IMG/VR virus record: IMGVR_UViG_3300025162_000006
Location: 1 to 64,000 of that record
DNA from: a virus
Length of the DNA stretch: 64,000 nucleotides
Direction: 5' to 3' (one strand)
A program made the translations under genes and the position numbers. Below, one piece after another: positions 44,773 to 52,082 of this stretch (its first letter is position 1; the number at the start of each line of letters is the position of its first letter). The notes under the pieces are model-generated. The model saw only the letters and a list, made by a program, of their open reading frames with translations, did not search any database and had not been told where the DNA came from.

Positions 44773-44838
44773 TTTTGATATTTATTAAAAATAATTTTGA
44801 TAATAATAAAAACAGTTGTAATTTTATCTGAAATTAGA
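44773..44838 (+). promoter_or_regulatory. Probable promoter, TTTTGATA class
   Basis: Near-palindrome TTTTGATA (44773-44780) / TATTAAAA, then TTG at 44797-44799 and TAATTTTA at 44819-44826, 19 bases apart. GAAATTAGA follows at 44830. The whole block aligns with 47346-47388 almost base for base, including an AAAAACAGTT spacer. It would serve the Sak4-like gene. Confidence 0.62.
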
Positions 44839-44888
44839 TTAAGCACAGTAGTTCATTCATTTATTTATTCACCTTAAACAATTACATT

Positions 44889-46019
44889 ATGGCAATTAAA
44901 ATCATTCGTGAAGATGAACCCATGGGGGTTGACACACTGGTTGTGGTAATCTACGGAGAGCCCGGTATCGGCAAGACCTCACTTGCATTTACTTCCGATC
45001 ATCCATTACTGGAAGATTATGACGATGGATTAAAGCGGTCCGTTGGTCGTAAGACTGCGGTTAAATTTGATCGTTGGACTGATGCCGCTGATTTCCACAG
45101 AGGCGCAGAATTTCTCGCACTCGCTCCCCGCACCCTTATCTTTGATACGGCCGGTACATTACTGGATAACTTCATGGCTCAGTATGTCGGTACAACCGAT
45201 GCCAAGAATATCAGGGGTGGCGGTGAGTTAACCTTACAGGGATACGGCGCACTGAAAAACCTTTTCAAGCAATTCGTTGCAGAGATGAAAGGGAAAAAGA
45301 TCAATTTAGTTTTCATTGCTCACACCGAAACAATGAAAGAGGGAGACAATGTAAAATTTCGCCCGAAAATGACCGGTGGTTCTTATGACATTCTCCTTGC
45401 GGAGGCTGATATGGTCGGGTATATGGAGAGCAAGAATAACAAGCGCACCATCTCCTTTTATCCATCCGACAGAACCGTTGGGAAAAACACAGCAGAATTC
45501 CCTACCATTGATGTTCCGCATTATACCGCTCCGGAGTACAAGACATTCCTTGCCGATCTCATTGAGCAAACGAAAGAAAAAATGTTGTTCATTAACGAAG
45601 CGCAACAGGAAGCCATTGAAAAGGTTGACAGATTCAGGGGAGAAATTGAGGCGTGTACTGATGTCTTTACCGAAATGCCGGCTTTACTGGCAGCGATCAA
45701 TGAACTTTCTCCGGTTTACCGCACTCAGTTGTTATCCCTCTTTGATGGAGTGTACATGAGATTGTGGGATAACGAAGTCAATAAGGTGACCAAAGCAAAA
45801 GAGGCTCAGGGGTTACTGGTGGAGATCAATGCTACCCCGAAAAGTTATCTCGGCAAATTACAGGCAAAATTGTGGAAGCGGTGTCAGGATATATCCATTG
45901 GTTACGATAAGGCCACAAACCAATTTTTAGACGGTACCGCACCAGTAAAACCGGCACCTGATAAGAAGGCTCCCCCCAAGGCGCAGGGTTCGGGAGATGG
46001 CACTATTCCACTGGAATAG
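44889..46019 (+). CDS. Sak4-like RecA-fold annealing ATPase
   Basis: 376 aa. Walker A GEPGIGKT is at residues 23-30 and a Walker B TLIFDTAG near residue 80; the conserved GYGALKNLFKQF and FIAHTET segments fit AAA_24/Sak4 proteins, which promote single-strand annealing in phage recombination. A C-terminal extension (about 225-376) ends in a Pro/Lys-rich tail. Placed directly before a RecB-type nuclease, a typical recombination pair. Confidence 0.85.
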   Translation: MAIKIIREDEPMGVDTLVVVIYGEPGIGKTSLAFTSDHPLLEDYDDGLKRSVGRKTAVKFDRWTDAADFHRGAEFLALAPRTLIFDTAGTLLDNFMAQYVGTTDAKNIRGGGELTLQGYGALKNLFKQFVAEMKGKKINLVFIAHTETMKEGDNVKFRPKMTGGSYDILLAEADMVGYMESKNNKRTISFYPSDRTVGKNTAEFPTIDVPHYTAPEYKTFLADLIEQTKEKMLFINEAQQEAIEKVDRFRGEIEACTDVFTEMPALLAAINELSPVYRTQLLSLFDGVYMRLWDNEVNKVTKAKEAQGLLVEINATPKSYLGKLQAKLWKRCQDISIGYDKATNQFLDGTAPVKPAPDKKAPPKAQGSGDGTIPLE

Positions 46020-46741
46020 TGATTAACATTTCCGTTTCACCGTCAAAGGTTGAAAACTTCCGGAAATTTTATGACGAAGAACTCAAAGGTATTGTAACAG
46101 AGGAGGCGGTGGTGCAGTCAATCATGGGCACCACGCCATGGAAACCCGCAATGATCTTCGGAAGCGCCTTTCATAAAATTTTAGAGGTTGACGCCAGCCA
46201 GTTCTATAATCCTAAAACCGGATTGTATGTTGTTCAAGACGATCAAATGCCTGAACCTATCACTATGGTTCAATCCGAGGTCGATGTTGCGAACAAATAC
46301 AGGGAGTCATATCCTCACATGATTCATGAGATTAAATGCCACTACCGTACGCTAATTGGCAAATACGATGTCAGGGTTAATATGAGAATAGACGGCATGA
46401 GTGGGATTGTAGTTCATGAAAAGAAAACAACCTCAAAGTCTCCCGAAGTCGGAAATTACGAACGATCAGTACAATGGAAATTCTACGCCCTGGCAACGGA
46501 GTGCAGGGTTATCCAGTACGATATATTTCAGATCAAAGAGTATAAGTCCGGACCGAGAGAGATCACACACATACCGTTTCAATTCTTTCCTTATGCTGAA
46601 ATGAAAGGAGATGTTGACCGGTGGATTATGCACCTGATAAGGTTTGCGGAAGATCGTAATTTACTTGACTACCTGATTCCCAAATGGGATAACGAAGATC
46701 TATTCCCTGTATCAAATGAGACGATCTTCGGAACAACATAA
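46019..46741 (+). CDS. PD-(D/E)XK exonuclease, RecB/Cas4-like
   Basis: 240 aa starting with GTG at 46019, overlapping the previous stop by one base. Catalytic set: H52 (FGSAFHKI), D125 (RIDG), E134-K-K136 (VHEKKT) and a QWKFYALA helix (Q-x-x-x-Y). It would resect DNA ends for the annealing protein encoded just upstream. Confidence 0.85.
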   Translation: MINISVSPSKVENFRKFYDEELKGIVTEEAVVQSIMGTTPWKPAMIFGSAFHKILEVDASQFYNPKTGLYVVQDDQMPEPITMVQSEVDVANKYRESYPHMIHEIKCHYRTLIGKYDVRVNMRIDGMSGIVVHEKKTTSKSPEVGNYERSVQWKFYALATECRVIQYDIFQIKEYKSGPREITHIPFQFFPYAEMKGDVDRWIMHLIRFAEDRNLLDYLIPKWDNEDLFPVSNETIFGTT

Positions 46742-47003
46742 TTACGAATGGTTGTGTTACCGGATTATCGCAGCAGAGACCGGTGACACAACCTATTCCG
46801 TTTACACTGCATTCGTAAAACACTTTTTAAAAGAGGTTGACGAAAATGGAAAGGTTCACTACCGGAAACCTACCTCACTGGAAGATTGGGAGCATTCAAT
46901 TTATATGCAACAAATTCATCACTTCATTGCTCAATTTTATCCTGATTTCGTTTGGCCTGAAAAGAATGACATTATGCAACCAGTATTTAAAAACATTGAA
47001 TAA
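46716..47003 (+). CDS. Hypothetical protein, 95 aa
   Basis: Overlaps the nuclease gene by 26 bases. Aromatic- and His-rich (HHFIAQFYPDFVWPEKND), mainly helical. It may be a small partner of the recombination proteins, given the tight coupling. No family recognised. Confidence 0.58.
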   Translation: MRRSSEQHNYEWLCYRIIAAETGDTTYSVYTAFVKHFLKEVDENGKVHYRKPTSLEDWEHSIYMQQIHHFIAQFYPDFVWPEKNDIMQPVFKNIE

Positions 47004-47018
47004 TCTAAAATTACGATC

Positions 47019-47330
47019 ATGAAAAAAGAAACGTTCATAAAAGCAAAAAAAATAATCACATTAATTGAGGACCTGAAAGAAATAACAAAGTCTCATTATT
47101 CGCAGGAAGATGGACTCAATATTGAGATTACTTCATATCAAAGGGGTCCAAAGAACTTTAATGTAAGTACCTCACATACCGTTTACGGAGAGGTTGACGG
47201 GTTGAAAGAAAAGATCAGTGAGCGGTTGTCAGATGCTTGTTTATTCGTGCAGATGGATATTGATAAGGCTATTAAGAAACTGGAAAAGGAACTGGCCGAG
47301 TTACAGGATATTCCGGATGATCTCGAATAA
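47019..47330 (+). CDS. Hypothetical helical protein, 103 aa
   Basis: Lys- and Glu-rich, with a C-terminal coiled coil (KAIKKLEKELAELQDIP) ending in acidic residues. Lies at the end of the recombination cluster, just before the promoter at 47346. Function unknown. Confidence 0.58.
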   Translation: MKKETFIKAKKIITLIEDLKEITKSHYSQEDGLNIEITSYQRGPKNFNVSTSHTVYGEVDGLKEKISERLSDACLFVQMDIDKAIKKLEKELAELQDIPDDLE

Positions 47331-47345
47331 TTTTTTTGAGACCAG

Positions 47346-47388
47346 TTTTGATTAATATAAAAACAGTTTTATATTCGCTGAAATTATC
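47346..47388 (+). promoter_or_regulatory. Probable promoter, TTTTGAT class
   Basis: TTG at 47348-47350 and TATATTCG at 47370-47377 (19 bases apart), then GAAATTATC at 47380-47388 just before the ATG at 47392. It aligns closely with the 44.8 kb promoter. The messenger would have a very short or no leader. Confidence 0.6.
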
Positions 47389-47391
47389 TAA

Positions 47392-48336
47392 ATGATTACC
47401 GGAGGTTATTACATAAAAGCACGATTCATAAAAAGCAGTAATGTGGCAAAGTCTCCCCCGCATGTTAGAGAAACATGGGATTATCTTTTACGGGAAGCAA
47501 GTCACACAGAACAAAGGTATCAGGGATTTAAGGTAGAGAGGGGTCAGGTATTCCGTTGTTATCAGGATATTAGAGAGGCGTTAGCGTGGTATGTAGGGTA
47601 TCGGAAAGTGATGTACAGTGAAGCTAATATCAAAAAGGCAATGGAATTTCTCAGGCATGAGAAAATGATTGAGACGGTGAGATACCCCGGGGGAGTGCTC
47701 ATTACTGTATTGAACTATGCATACTATCAAGACCCAAAGAATTATGAAAAAGATCAGGGTTACGATAGAACTAATGAAAGTACCACTGAAAGGACTAATG
47801 AAAGAACTAACGAAAGAACTAAGGCAGAAATCGGAAAACCCCGTCAGAAGCGGGAAAGGAAGGGTAAGAAAAAAGACGAGAGTACCAGTGAAAGGACTAA
47901 TGAGAGTTCCAGTGAAAGGACTAATGAAACAGCCACTATTACAATAACGGAAGAACAAAAAATTAAAGAATTAAATTCTTCGGCGGTGGCTCCGCCCCCC
48001 GCCGTTGAGTCAATCGTAACAAAGATCAGGATTGTATTTGAAGAATTCTATACCAGTAAAAAGCCTAATGAAAAATATTATTACGCTCCGATGGATGCAA
48101 AGCACACAAAGGAATTGGTTAAAAAATTATCGTACCGGTTGAAGAATAAAGTACCGCCAAAAGAACCGAATGATGAAAATGTCATTGAGTCATTCAAAGG
48201 GTTACTGGCTATGCTCCCGAAATGGCATATTGAAAATCTCTCACTGGTAAATATCAATTCAAAGTTTAATGAAATTGTTTCATCCCTCACGAAAAGCAAA
48301 CCCAAAACAAAAGATATAAATGGAATCAGCTATTAA
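47392..48336 (+). CDS. Replication initiator-like protein
   Basis: 314 aa. Residues 1-115 form a winged-helix region (ANIKKAMEFLRHEKMIETVRYPGGVLITVLN) like phage initiators of the O/DnaD type. Residues about 125-185 are low-complexity repeats of ERTNE/STSERTNE with a Lys/Arg-rich break. The C-terminal 100 residues are helical. It overlaps the DnaC-like loader by 17 bases, the usual initiator-loader order. Confidence 0.75.
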   Translation: MITGGYYIKARFIKSSNVAKSPPHVRETWDYLLREASHTEQRYQGFKVERGQVFRCYQDIREALAWYVGYRKVMYSEANIKKAMEFLRHEKMIETVRYPGGVLITVLNYAYYQDPKNYEKDQGYDRTNESTTERTNERTNERTKAEIGKPRQKRERKGKKKDESTSERTNESSSERTNETATITITEEQKIKELNSSAVAPPPAVESIVTKIRIVFEEFYTSKKPNEKYYYAPMDAKHTKELVKKLSYRLKNKVPPKEPNDENVIESFKGLLAMLPKWHIENLSLVNINSKFNEIVSSLTKSKPKTKDINGISY

Positions 48337-49024
48337 GAATCATTTTCAGGCTCTCACTGATGCGATCAGGAGAACCCGTACCAAACGGCCGGTTGTCAAT
48401 TACGATATGGAGGTAGTGAAAAAACAGATCACTGCAATAGGAAACGGTTATATCAGGGATTTTAAAATTGACGAGTATAATGTTAAACAGATTGAGAACA
48501 TTATCCGCTACTTTTACTTTGACCCGAACTTTGAGGGAGAACCTGAAAAGGGATTGCTCCTGATTGGGCCAAAGGGTACAGGGAAAACACTTATCATGGT
48601 TATCATGCAGAAGCTATTAACAATGCTGAAAAAACAATTCATGGTAGATGGGTACGATGAAAATTGTAACACCTTCGGTATTGAACCTACGCACAGGATT
48701 ACCGCAGCTTACGAATCAACAGGGCACCCGGGCATAATGAAATACACTGAAAAGAACATTTTTTGTTTTGATGATCTCGGAGAGGAAGAAAAGCTATGTA
48801 AGTATTATACCAACGAGATCAATGTCATGGCAAAGGTTCTTACTGACCGGTATTTTAATTTCGTCACAAAGGCATTGATCACACACGCAACCAGTAATTA
48901 TCCATTGGTGGATACTAAAACCGAAGCGCATTATTATTTAGATTTCTACGGTGCAAGGGTTGAAGATCGCATGACCGAGATGTTTAATGTTATTGTTTTC
49001 AAAGGTAATAGTCGCAGAAAATGA
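48320..49024 (+). CDS. DnaC-like AAA+ helicase loader
   Basis: 234 aa ATPase. Walker A GPKGTGKT is at residues 83-90, Walker B IFCFDDLGEEEK near 155, sensor-1 THATSNY near 195 and an arginine-finger-like GARVEDRM near 215. It would load the host or a phage replicative helicase, working with the initiator encoded just upstream. No helicase gene of the DnaB type is visible in this window. Confidence 0.85.
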   Translation: MESAIKNHFQALTDAIRRTRTKRPVVNYDMEVVKKQITAIGNGYIRDFKIDEYNVKQIENIIRYFYFDPNFEGEPEKGLLLIGPKGTGKTLIMVIMQKLLTMLKKQFMVDGYDENCNTFGIEPTHRITAAYESTGHPGIMKYTEKNIFCFDDLGEEEKLCKYYTNEINVMAKVLTDRYFNFVTKALITHATSNYPLVDTKTEAHYYLDFYGARVEDRMTEMFNVIVFKGNSRRK

Positions 49025-49284
49025 AAATGGAATTTGATTATCTCGAATTTGTACAGATACCGCACACCGGTAAAACCCTGAAATATTATTGCAAGAATAA
49101 GCGATCAGGAGTTATCCTTGGATATGTACAGTGGTATGGAGCATGGAGACAGTATTGCTATGTGACAATTCATGATGCAATTTATAGTCGGGGATGCTTA
49201 CTGGATATAGATTTCTTCATAAAACAAGTAACTACCGAATATGATAATATCAGAAAAAACAAAAAGGGTATTGGAAATACTTAA
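49021..49284 (+). CDS. Hypothetical protein, 87 aa
   Basis: Tyr- and Trp-rich small protein with alternating strands and a helical end; overlaps the loader gene by 4 bases and the next gene by 44. Not recognised. Confidence 0.58.
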   Translation: MKMEFDYLEFVQIPHTGKTLKYYCKNKRSGVILGYVQWYGAWRQYCYVTIHDAIYSRGCLLDIDFFIKQVTTEYDNIRKNKKGIGNT

Positions 49285-49549
49285 TGTTCCATTCGGGAAA
49301 GGGTTATCCGCAAGGGAGTTTTCAGATCAAATGTGGCCTGATAGTCCCGCAAGGAATCGCTCTTACAATGTCGGTAATGGTGCTACTCATGGAGCGGGTT
49401 TGTGGAAGTCTGCCGGTAGCTATCTTTCGAGATTGAGAAAAACCGGATTGATCAGGGATTCATTCGGAGAGGATGGATACTCACTACAAAGGAAATGGAG
49501 AATAACAGAATTGGGTATTAAAACATTGAAAGATGCCGATGCTAATTAG
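49241..49549 (+). CDS. Winged-helix-like protein, 102 aa
   Basis: Helices followed by a KWRITELGIKTLK wing; the core (AGSYLSRLRKTGLIRDS) reads like the recognition helix of MarR-like or plasmid-type winged-helix domains. Possibly a phage transcription regulator. The large 44-base overlap with the preceding gene suggests coupled translation. Confidence 0.6.
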   Translation: MIISEKTKRVLEILNVPFGKGLSAREFSDQMWPDSPARNRSYNVGNGATHGAGLWKSAGSYLSRLRKTGLIRDSFGEDGYSLQRKWRITELGIKTLKDADAN

Positions 49550-49706
49550 GACTGAGAAAGGAACCGAGGGCGTTGTTCTTGAAATGGTTGGAACAAAATT
49601 GCTCTGCGAAAAGACTGACAAAGATCACCGGAAAACCGGAGTGAAATTTGCGGTTGAACATACAAAGGTTGAAACCATTGGATACATTGATTACCCTAAA
49701 AGATAG
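49533..49706 (+). CDS. Small hypothetical protein, 57 aa
   Basis: Open frame from ATG 49533 (second ATG at 49539) to TAG 49704-49706, overlapping the previous gene by 17 bases and ending 4 bases before the next start. Strand-rich with a VLEMVGTKLLC segment. It fills an otherwise empty 160 bases in a compact transcript, which supports it. Confidence 0.55.
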   Translation: MPMLIRTEKGTEGVVLEMVGTKLLCEKTDKDHRKTGVKFAVEHTKVETIGYIDYPKR

Positions 49707-49710
49707 CATT

Positions 49711-49911
49711 ATGAAAGAGGTTACACAAGATCAGTTTTATCAGTTCATTGGTCCGCTCGATGTCACAGTAGGCGCTATTGGCAATTATCCGTACACTACG
49801 GAATTCAGAATGAGGCGCAGTAGGGAGTTAATGGGTAAGGTGGTTGAAAATTATTCTGATGAATTGGAACACCATTACCCGATAGTGAAAAAGTATTTCA
49901 TTAATAACTAA
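49711..49911 (+). CDS. Hypothetical protein, 66 aa
   Basis: The start at 49711 (MKEVTQDQF) is preferred over an in-frame start at 49648, which lies inside the previous small gene. Sequence has a YPYTTEFRMRRSRELMG segment similar in feel to small phage proteins of unknown role. Not recognised. Confidence 0.6.
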   Translation: MKEVTQDQFYQFIGPLDVTVGAIGNYPYTTEFRMRRSRELMGKVVENYSDELEHHYPIVKKYFINN

Positions 49912-49929
49912 AATAAAGCGGTACAGAGC

Positions 49930-50415
49930 ATGATAACAAAAAAGTTATATATCGGTATAGATGGAGGCAGGGAAACCGGCCTCGCTACATGGAACAGCGC
50001 AGAACAGGCATTCTCCGAAATACTCACTACCGATTTTTGGGGAGCGATTGACCGGATAGAATACTGGGCTCAGTATTGCCTATTGAGTGCATTGGAGTTA
50101 ACGGTTGTCATTGAGAACCCTGCCGGCAATTCTCCGGTATTCAAAATTGACGGAGTGTATTCCGCAACCAACGGGAACCATCATGTCAAGCTGGCTGCTG
50201 CCGGATTTGTCGCTTCCTCTATTGGGTCCGTTAAAAGGGAATCGGAGTTACTGATTGAATACTGCAAAAAACATAAAATTATTTACAGGGCGCTCACGCC
50301 AGGAAAGCGATCTTTGACAAAACTGGATGCTGAAAAGTTTGAGCGGTACACAGGATATAAAAAACGAATATCGCAGCATGGGAGAGATGCTGCCATGTTG
50401 GTATTTCAATTTTAG
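49930..50415 (+). CDS. RuvC-like Holliday junction resolvase
   Basis: 161 aa RNase H-fold nuclease. Acidic residues D11 (IGIDGG), E62 (VVIENP) and D153 (HGRDAAML) match the RuvC catalytic set, with a basic C-terminal half. It would resolve branched recombination or replication products before packaging. No dimer-extension domain is visible. Confidence 0.85.
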   Translation: MITKKLYIGIDGGRETGLATWNSAEQAFSEILTTDFWGAIDRIEYWAQYCLLSALELTVVIENPAGNSPVFKIDGVYSATNGNHHVKLAAAGFVASSIGSVKRESELLIEYCKKHKIIYRALTPGKRSLTKLDAEKFERYTGYKKRISQHGRDAAMLVFQF

Positions 50416-50448
50416 TTCTCTCATTTATTAACCCTTAATTTTATCTTT

Positions 50449-51144
50449 ATGTTCATTACAAATTTGAAAATCATTGTCGCAACTGATGTCAATGAGAAAG
50501 TGTTCAAAGCACTTATGAAACGGCTCTCCGACAAAGCCAAAAAGGAAATGGAGAATGTTACCGGAGTAGCATTTCCCGCAGTGAAGGAACCATACCTCCA
50601 CTTTGAAAACAAGTTTAACATTCCGTTTGCGGACCTCAATGCACTGTTCATGTCAGAGGATGAAAAGATCGTTTTCAGGGCGATCGGTGACGAGATGGTA
50701 CAGGTGCCCGGATTCACTTTCAAATCAATTCAGGTACCGCTCACTCCGGAACAAAAGGAAGAAGTCGGAACGGATATGTGCAAAGTGTTGGAGGAAACCG
50801 AACAGATTGAGGCCGACAAAAAAGAACACAGTAAGCAGTGCGCTCTCAAAATTGAGAAACTTGATGTTCAAATGGCCGAACTCGCCACTCGTTTCCGCAG
50901 GGGATATGACGACAAAGAGATCAAATGCGTTGTGCAAATGGACTTCGCTACCAAAGTGAAGAACTACCTCAATGAACAAACCGGAGAGGTCATTGCCAGT
51001 GAGGAACTTCAACCGAGCGATTTTCAAATGAGGATTGATTATATCCCGGGCGTTTCTGCGGAGGTACTGATTGGTGAAGAAAACACCGGAGATGCTCTCC
51101 CGTTTCCAGTGGTAGAACCGGAAGATGATGAATTGCCAATGTAG
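50449..51144 (+). CDS. Hypothetical DNA-metabolism protein with SSB-like acidic tail
   Basis: 231 aa. The middle has a coiled coil (about 115-150) followed by an EIKCVVQMDFATKVKNYLN strand and TGEVIASEELQPSDFQ, a pattern seen in phage proteins next to recombinases. The final residues are acidic and end DDELPM, reminiscent of the protein-docking tails of single-strand binding proteins. No OB-fold is evident, so calling it an SSB would be premature. Confidence 0.55.
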   Translation: MFITNLKIIVATDVNEKVFKALMKRLSDKAKKEMENVTGVAFPAVKEPYLHFENKFNIPFADLNALFMSEDEKIVFRAIGDEMVQVPGFTFKSIQVPLTPEQKEEVGTDMCKVLEETEQIEADKKEHSKQCALKIEKLDVQMAELATRFRRGYDDKEIKCVVQMDFATKVKNYLNEQTGEVIASEELQPSDFQMRIDYIPGVSAEVLIGEENTGDALPFPVVEPEDDELPM

Positions 51145-51150
51145 TCCTTT

Positions 51151-51297
51151 GGGAGTGATCTCGTCGACATGAGGCTCATACCCTCACAGACGATAAAATG
51201 TAGGTGAGAATCCTATTCCGTCAAATGGCTGAAAAATCCATGTCAGAGGCCAGCTTACTATCGTAAGTGCGGAAAGGTATAGATCACTCCCTTTTTT
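51151..51297 (+). ncRNA. Unassigned multibranched structured RNA with terminator-like end
   Basis: A perfect 11-bp outer stem, GGGAGTGATCT (51151-51161) / AGATCACTCCC (51281-51291), closes the element and is followed by six T. Inside are: TGAGG/CCTCA with a 7-base loop (51170-51186) on a CGTC/GACG stem; GTAGG/CCTAT (51200-51216); and TTCCG (51216-51220) / CGGAA (51270-51274) enclosing TGG.CTGA/TCAG.CCA and CTTAC/GTAAG hairpins (single shared bases where stems meet). I could not match it to tRNA, TPP, SAM, cobalamin or group I/II intron cores. It lies just before the DnaA-domain gene and could be a free RNA or a leader element. Confidence 0.75.
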
Positions 51298-51384
51298 AAA
51301 ACATTGAGGGACCGGTGGGGTGGGTATCTTAAATACTCCGTTACGCCACTCCATCGTTACCCCTCAAACCTTAAACCCCAAAAT

Positions 51385-51723
51385 ATGAAAACAGACGAAG
51401 TGAAACAAGTTGTTACAGTTATTTTGAACCATTGCGAAATGACAGAATCTCAGGCTCTATTCTTCAATAACGGGAGACGGTCAAATGGAAAAGTATCAAG
51501 GGCAAGGCACCTGATAAAATATTTTCTGTATTTCCATTGTAAGCTATCTACGCCTCAGATAAGTAGGGAGATGGAGGATATATCTACCGGATTTGACCAC
51601 GCCTCTACCCTGTACAGTATTGGAATTGTGAGAGCGCAAAAGAAATATTTCTTCAATGACCTGATTGCGATCAAAGAACTATTAACACCGGTAGAGGAAC
51701 CGGTTGCGGAACTGGTTGCCTGA
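51385..51723 (+). CDS. DnaA domain IV-like DNA-binding protein
   Basis: 112 aa from ATG 51385; an upstream in-frame start at 51304 would begin right after the structured RNA. Residues about 30-90 resemble the C-terminal DnaA domain: RARHLIKYFLYFHCKLSTPQISREM helix-turn-helix followed by FDHASTLYSIGIV, equivalent to the DnaA signature GRDHTTV. No ATPase domain. It probably binds DnaA-box-like sites, at the phage origin or to divert host initiation. Confidence 0.78.
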   Translation: MKTDEVKQVVTVILNHCEMTESQALFFNNGRRSNGKVSRARHLIKYFLYFHCKLSTPQISREMEDISTGFDHASTLYSIGIVRAQKKYFFNDLIAIKELLTPVEEPVAELVA

Positions 51724-51729
51724 AATAAA

Positions 51730-51761
51730 TTTTGACAGTATTAAAAATTGTTTTTTATTTG
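51730..51761 (+). promoter_or_regulatory. Possible promoter, TTTTGACA class
   Basis: TTTTGACA from 51730 (TTG at 51732-51734) and TTTATTTG at 51754-51761, with the usual 19 bases between. The second base of the -7 box is off consensus. The following start codon is at 51778. Confidence 0.5.
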
Positions 51762-51777
51762 TATAAAAATTGATAAG

Positions 51778-52008
51778 ATGAAAGTAGTTACATTGAATAC
51801 GGTTACACTGGATACAGTGTTGACGATGGGGGAATTTGTTAAACAAGTGCGGGAGCGGACCGGTAACACTAAAATCTCCAATCAAACAATTCATTATCAT
51901 TTGAATCATACGGATGAACTGGACTTCATTGACTGGTGCGGGATGAAATTAATTGTTATGAATGAGAAAGCGAAACGGTTTAATCCCGGCCAGTATTACA
52001 AGAATTAA
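51778..52008 (+). CDS. Hypothetical small protein, 76 aa
   Basis: The ATG at 51778 is chosen because the longer frame (51748) would read through the promoter. Residues 20-50 look like a helix-turn-helix (VKQVRERTG..KISNQTIHYHL), so it may bind DNA. A terminator-like hairpin follows. Confidence 0.62.
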   Translation: MKVVTLNTVTLDTVLTMGEFVKQVRERTGNTKISNQTIHYHLNHTDELDFIDWCGMKLIVMNEKAKRFNPGQYYKN

Positions 52009-52012
52009 CACC

Positions 52013-52040
52013 CCTCACTGAAAAGATCAGTGAGGATTAT
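52013..52040 (+). terminator. Hairpin terminator with weak T run
   Basis: CCTCACTG (52013-52020) pairs perfectly with CAGTGAGG (52028-52035) around a 7-base loop; the tail is ATTATTTAT. It separates the small HTH gene from the exonuclease gene. Confidence 0.72.
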
Positions 52041-52051
52041 TTATACCCACA

Positions 52052-52069
52052 ATTTTGATAACCTTAAAA
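52052..52069 (+). promoter_or_regulatory. 18-base leader element, copy 2
   Basis: Identical to 1997-2014 (ATTTTGATAACCTTAAAA) and again 13 bases before a start codon. It points to a shared leader function for two genes 50 kb apart. Confidence 0.5.
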
Positions 52070-52082
52070 CTATTAAAAAACT

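Noticed and set aside
51170-51220. tRNA gene with CAT anticodon
   Set aside because: The 51170-51186 hairpin looks like an anticodon arm and 51200-51216 like a T arm, but no acceptor stem or D arm can be paired around them and the T loop departs from TTCRANN.
51200-51220. Cobalamin riboswitch core
   Set aside because: GGTGAGAATCC resembles part of that core, but the essential CCCGC and ACTG segments are missing downstream.
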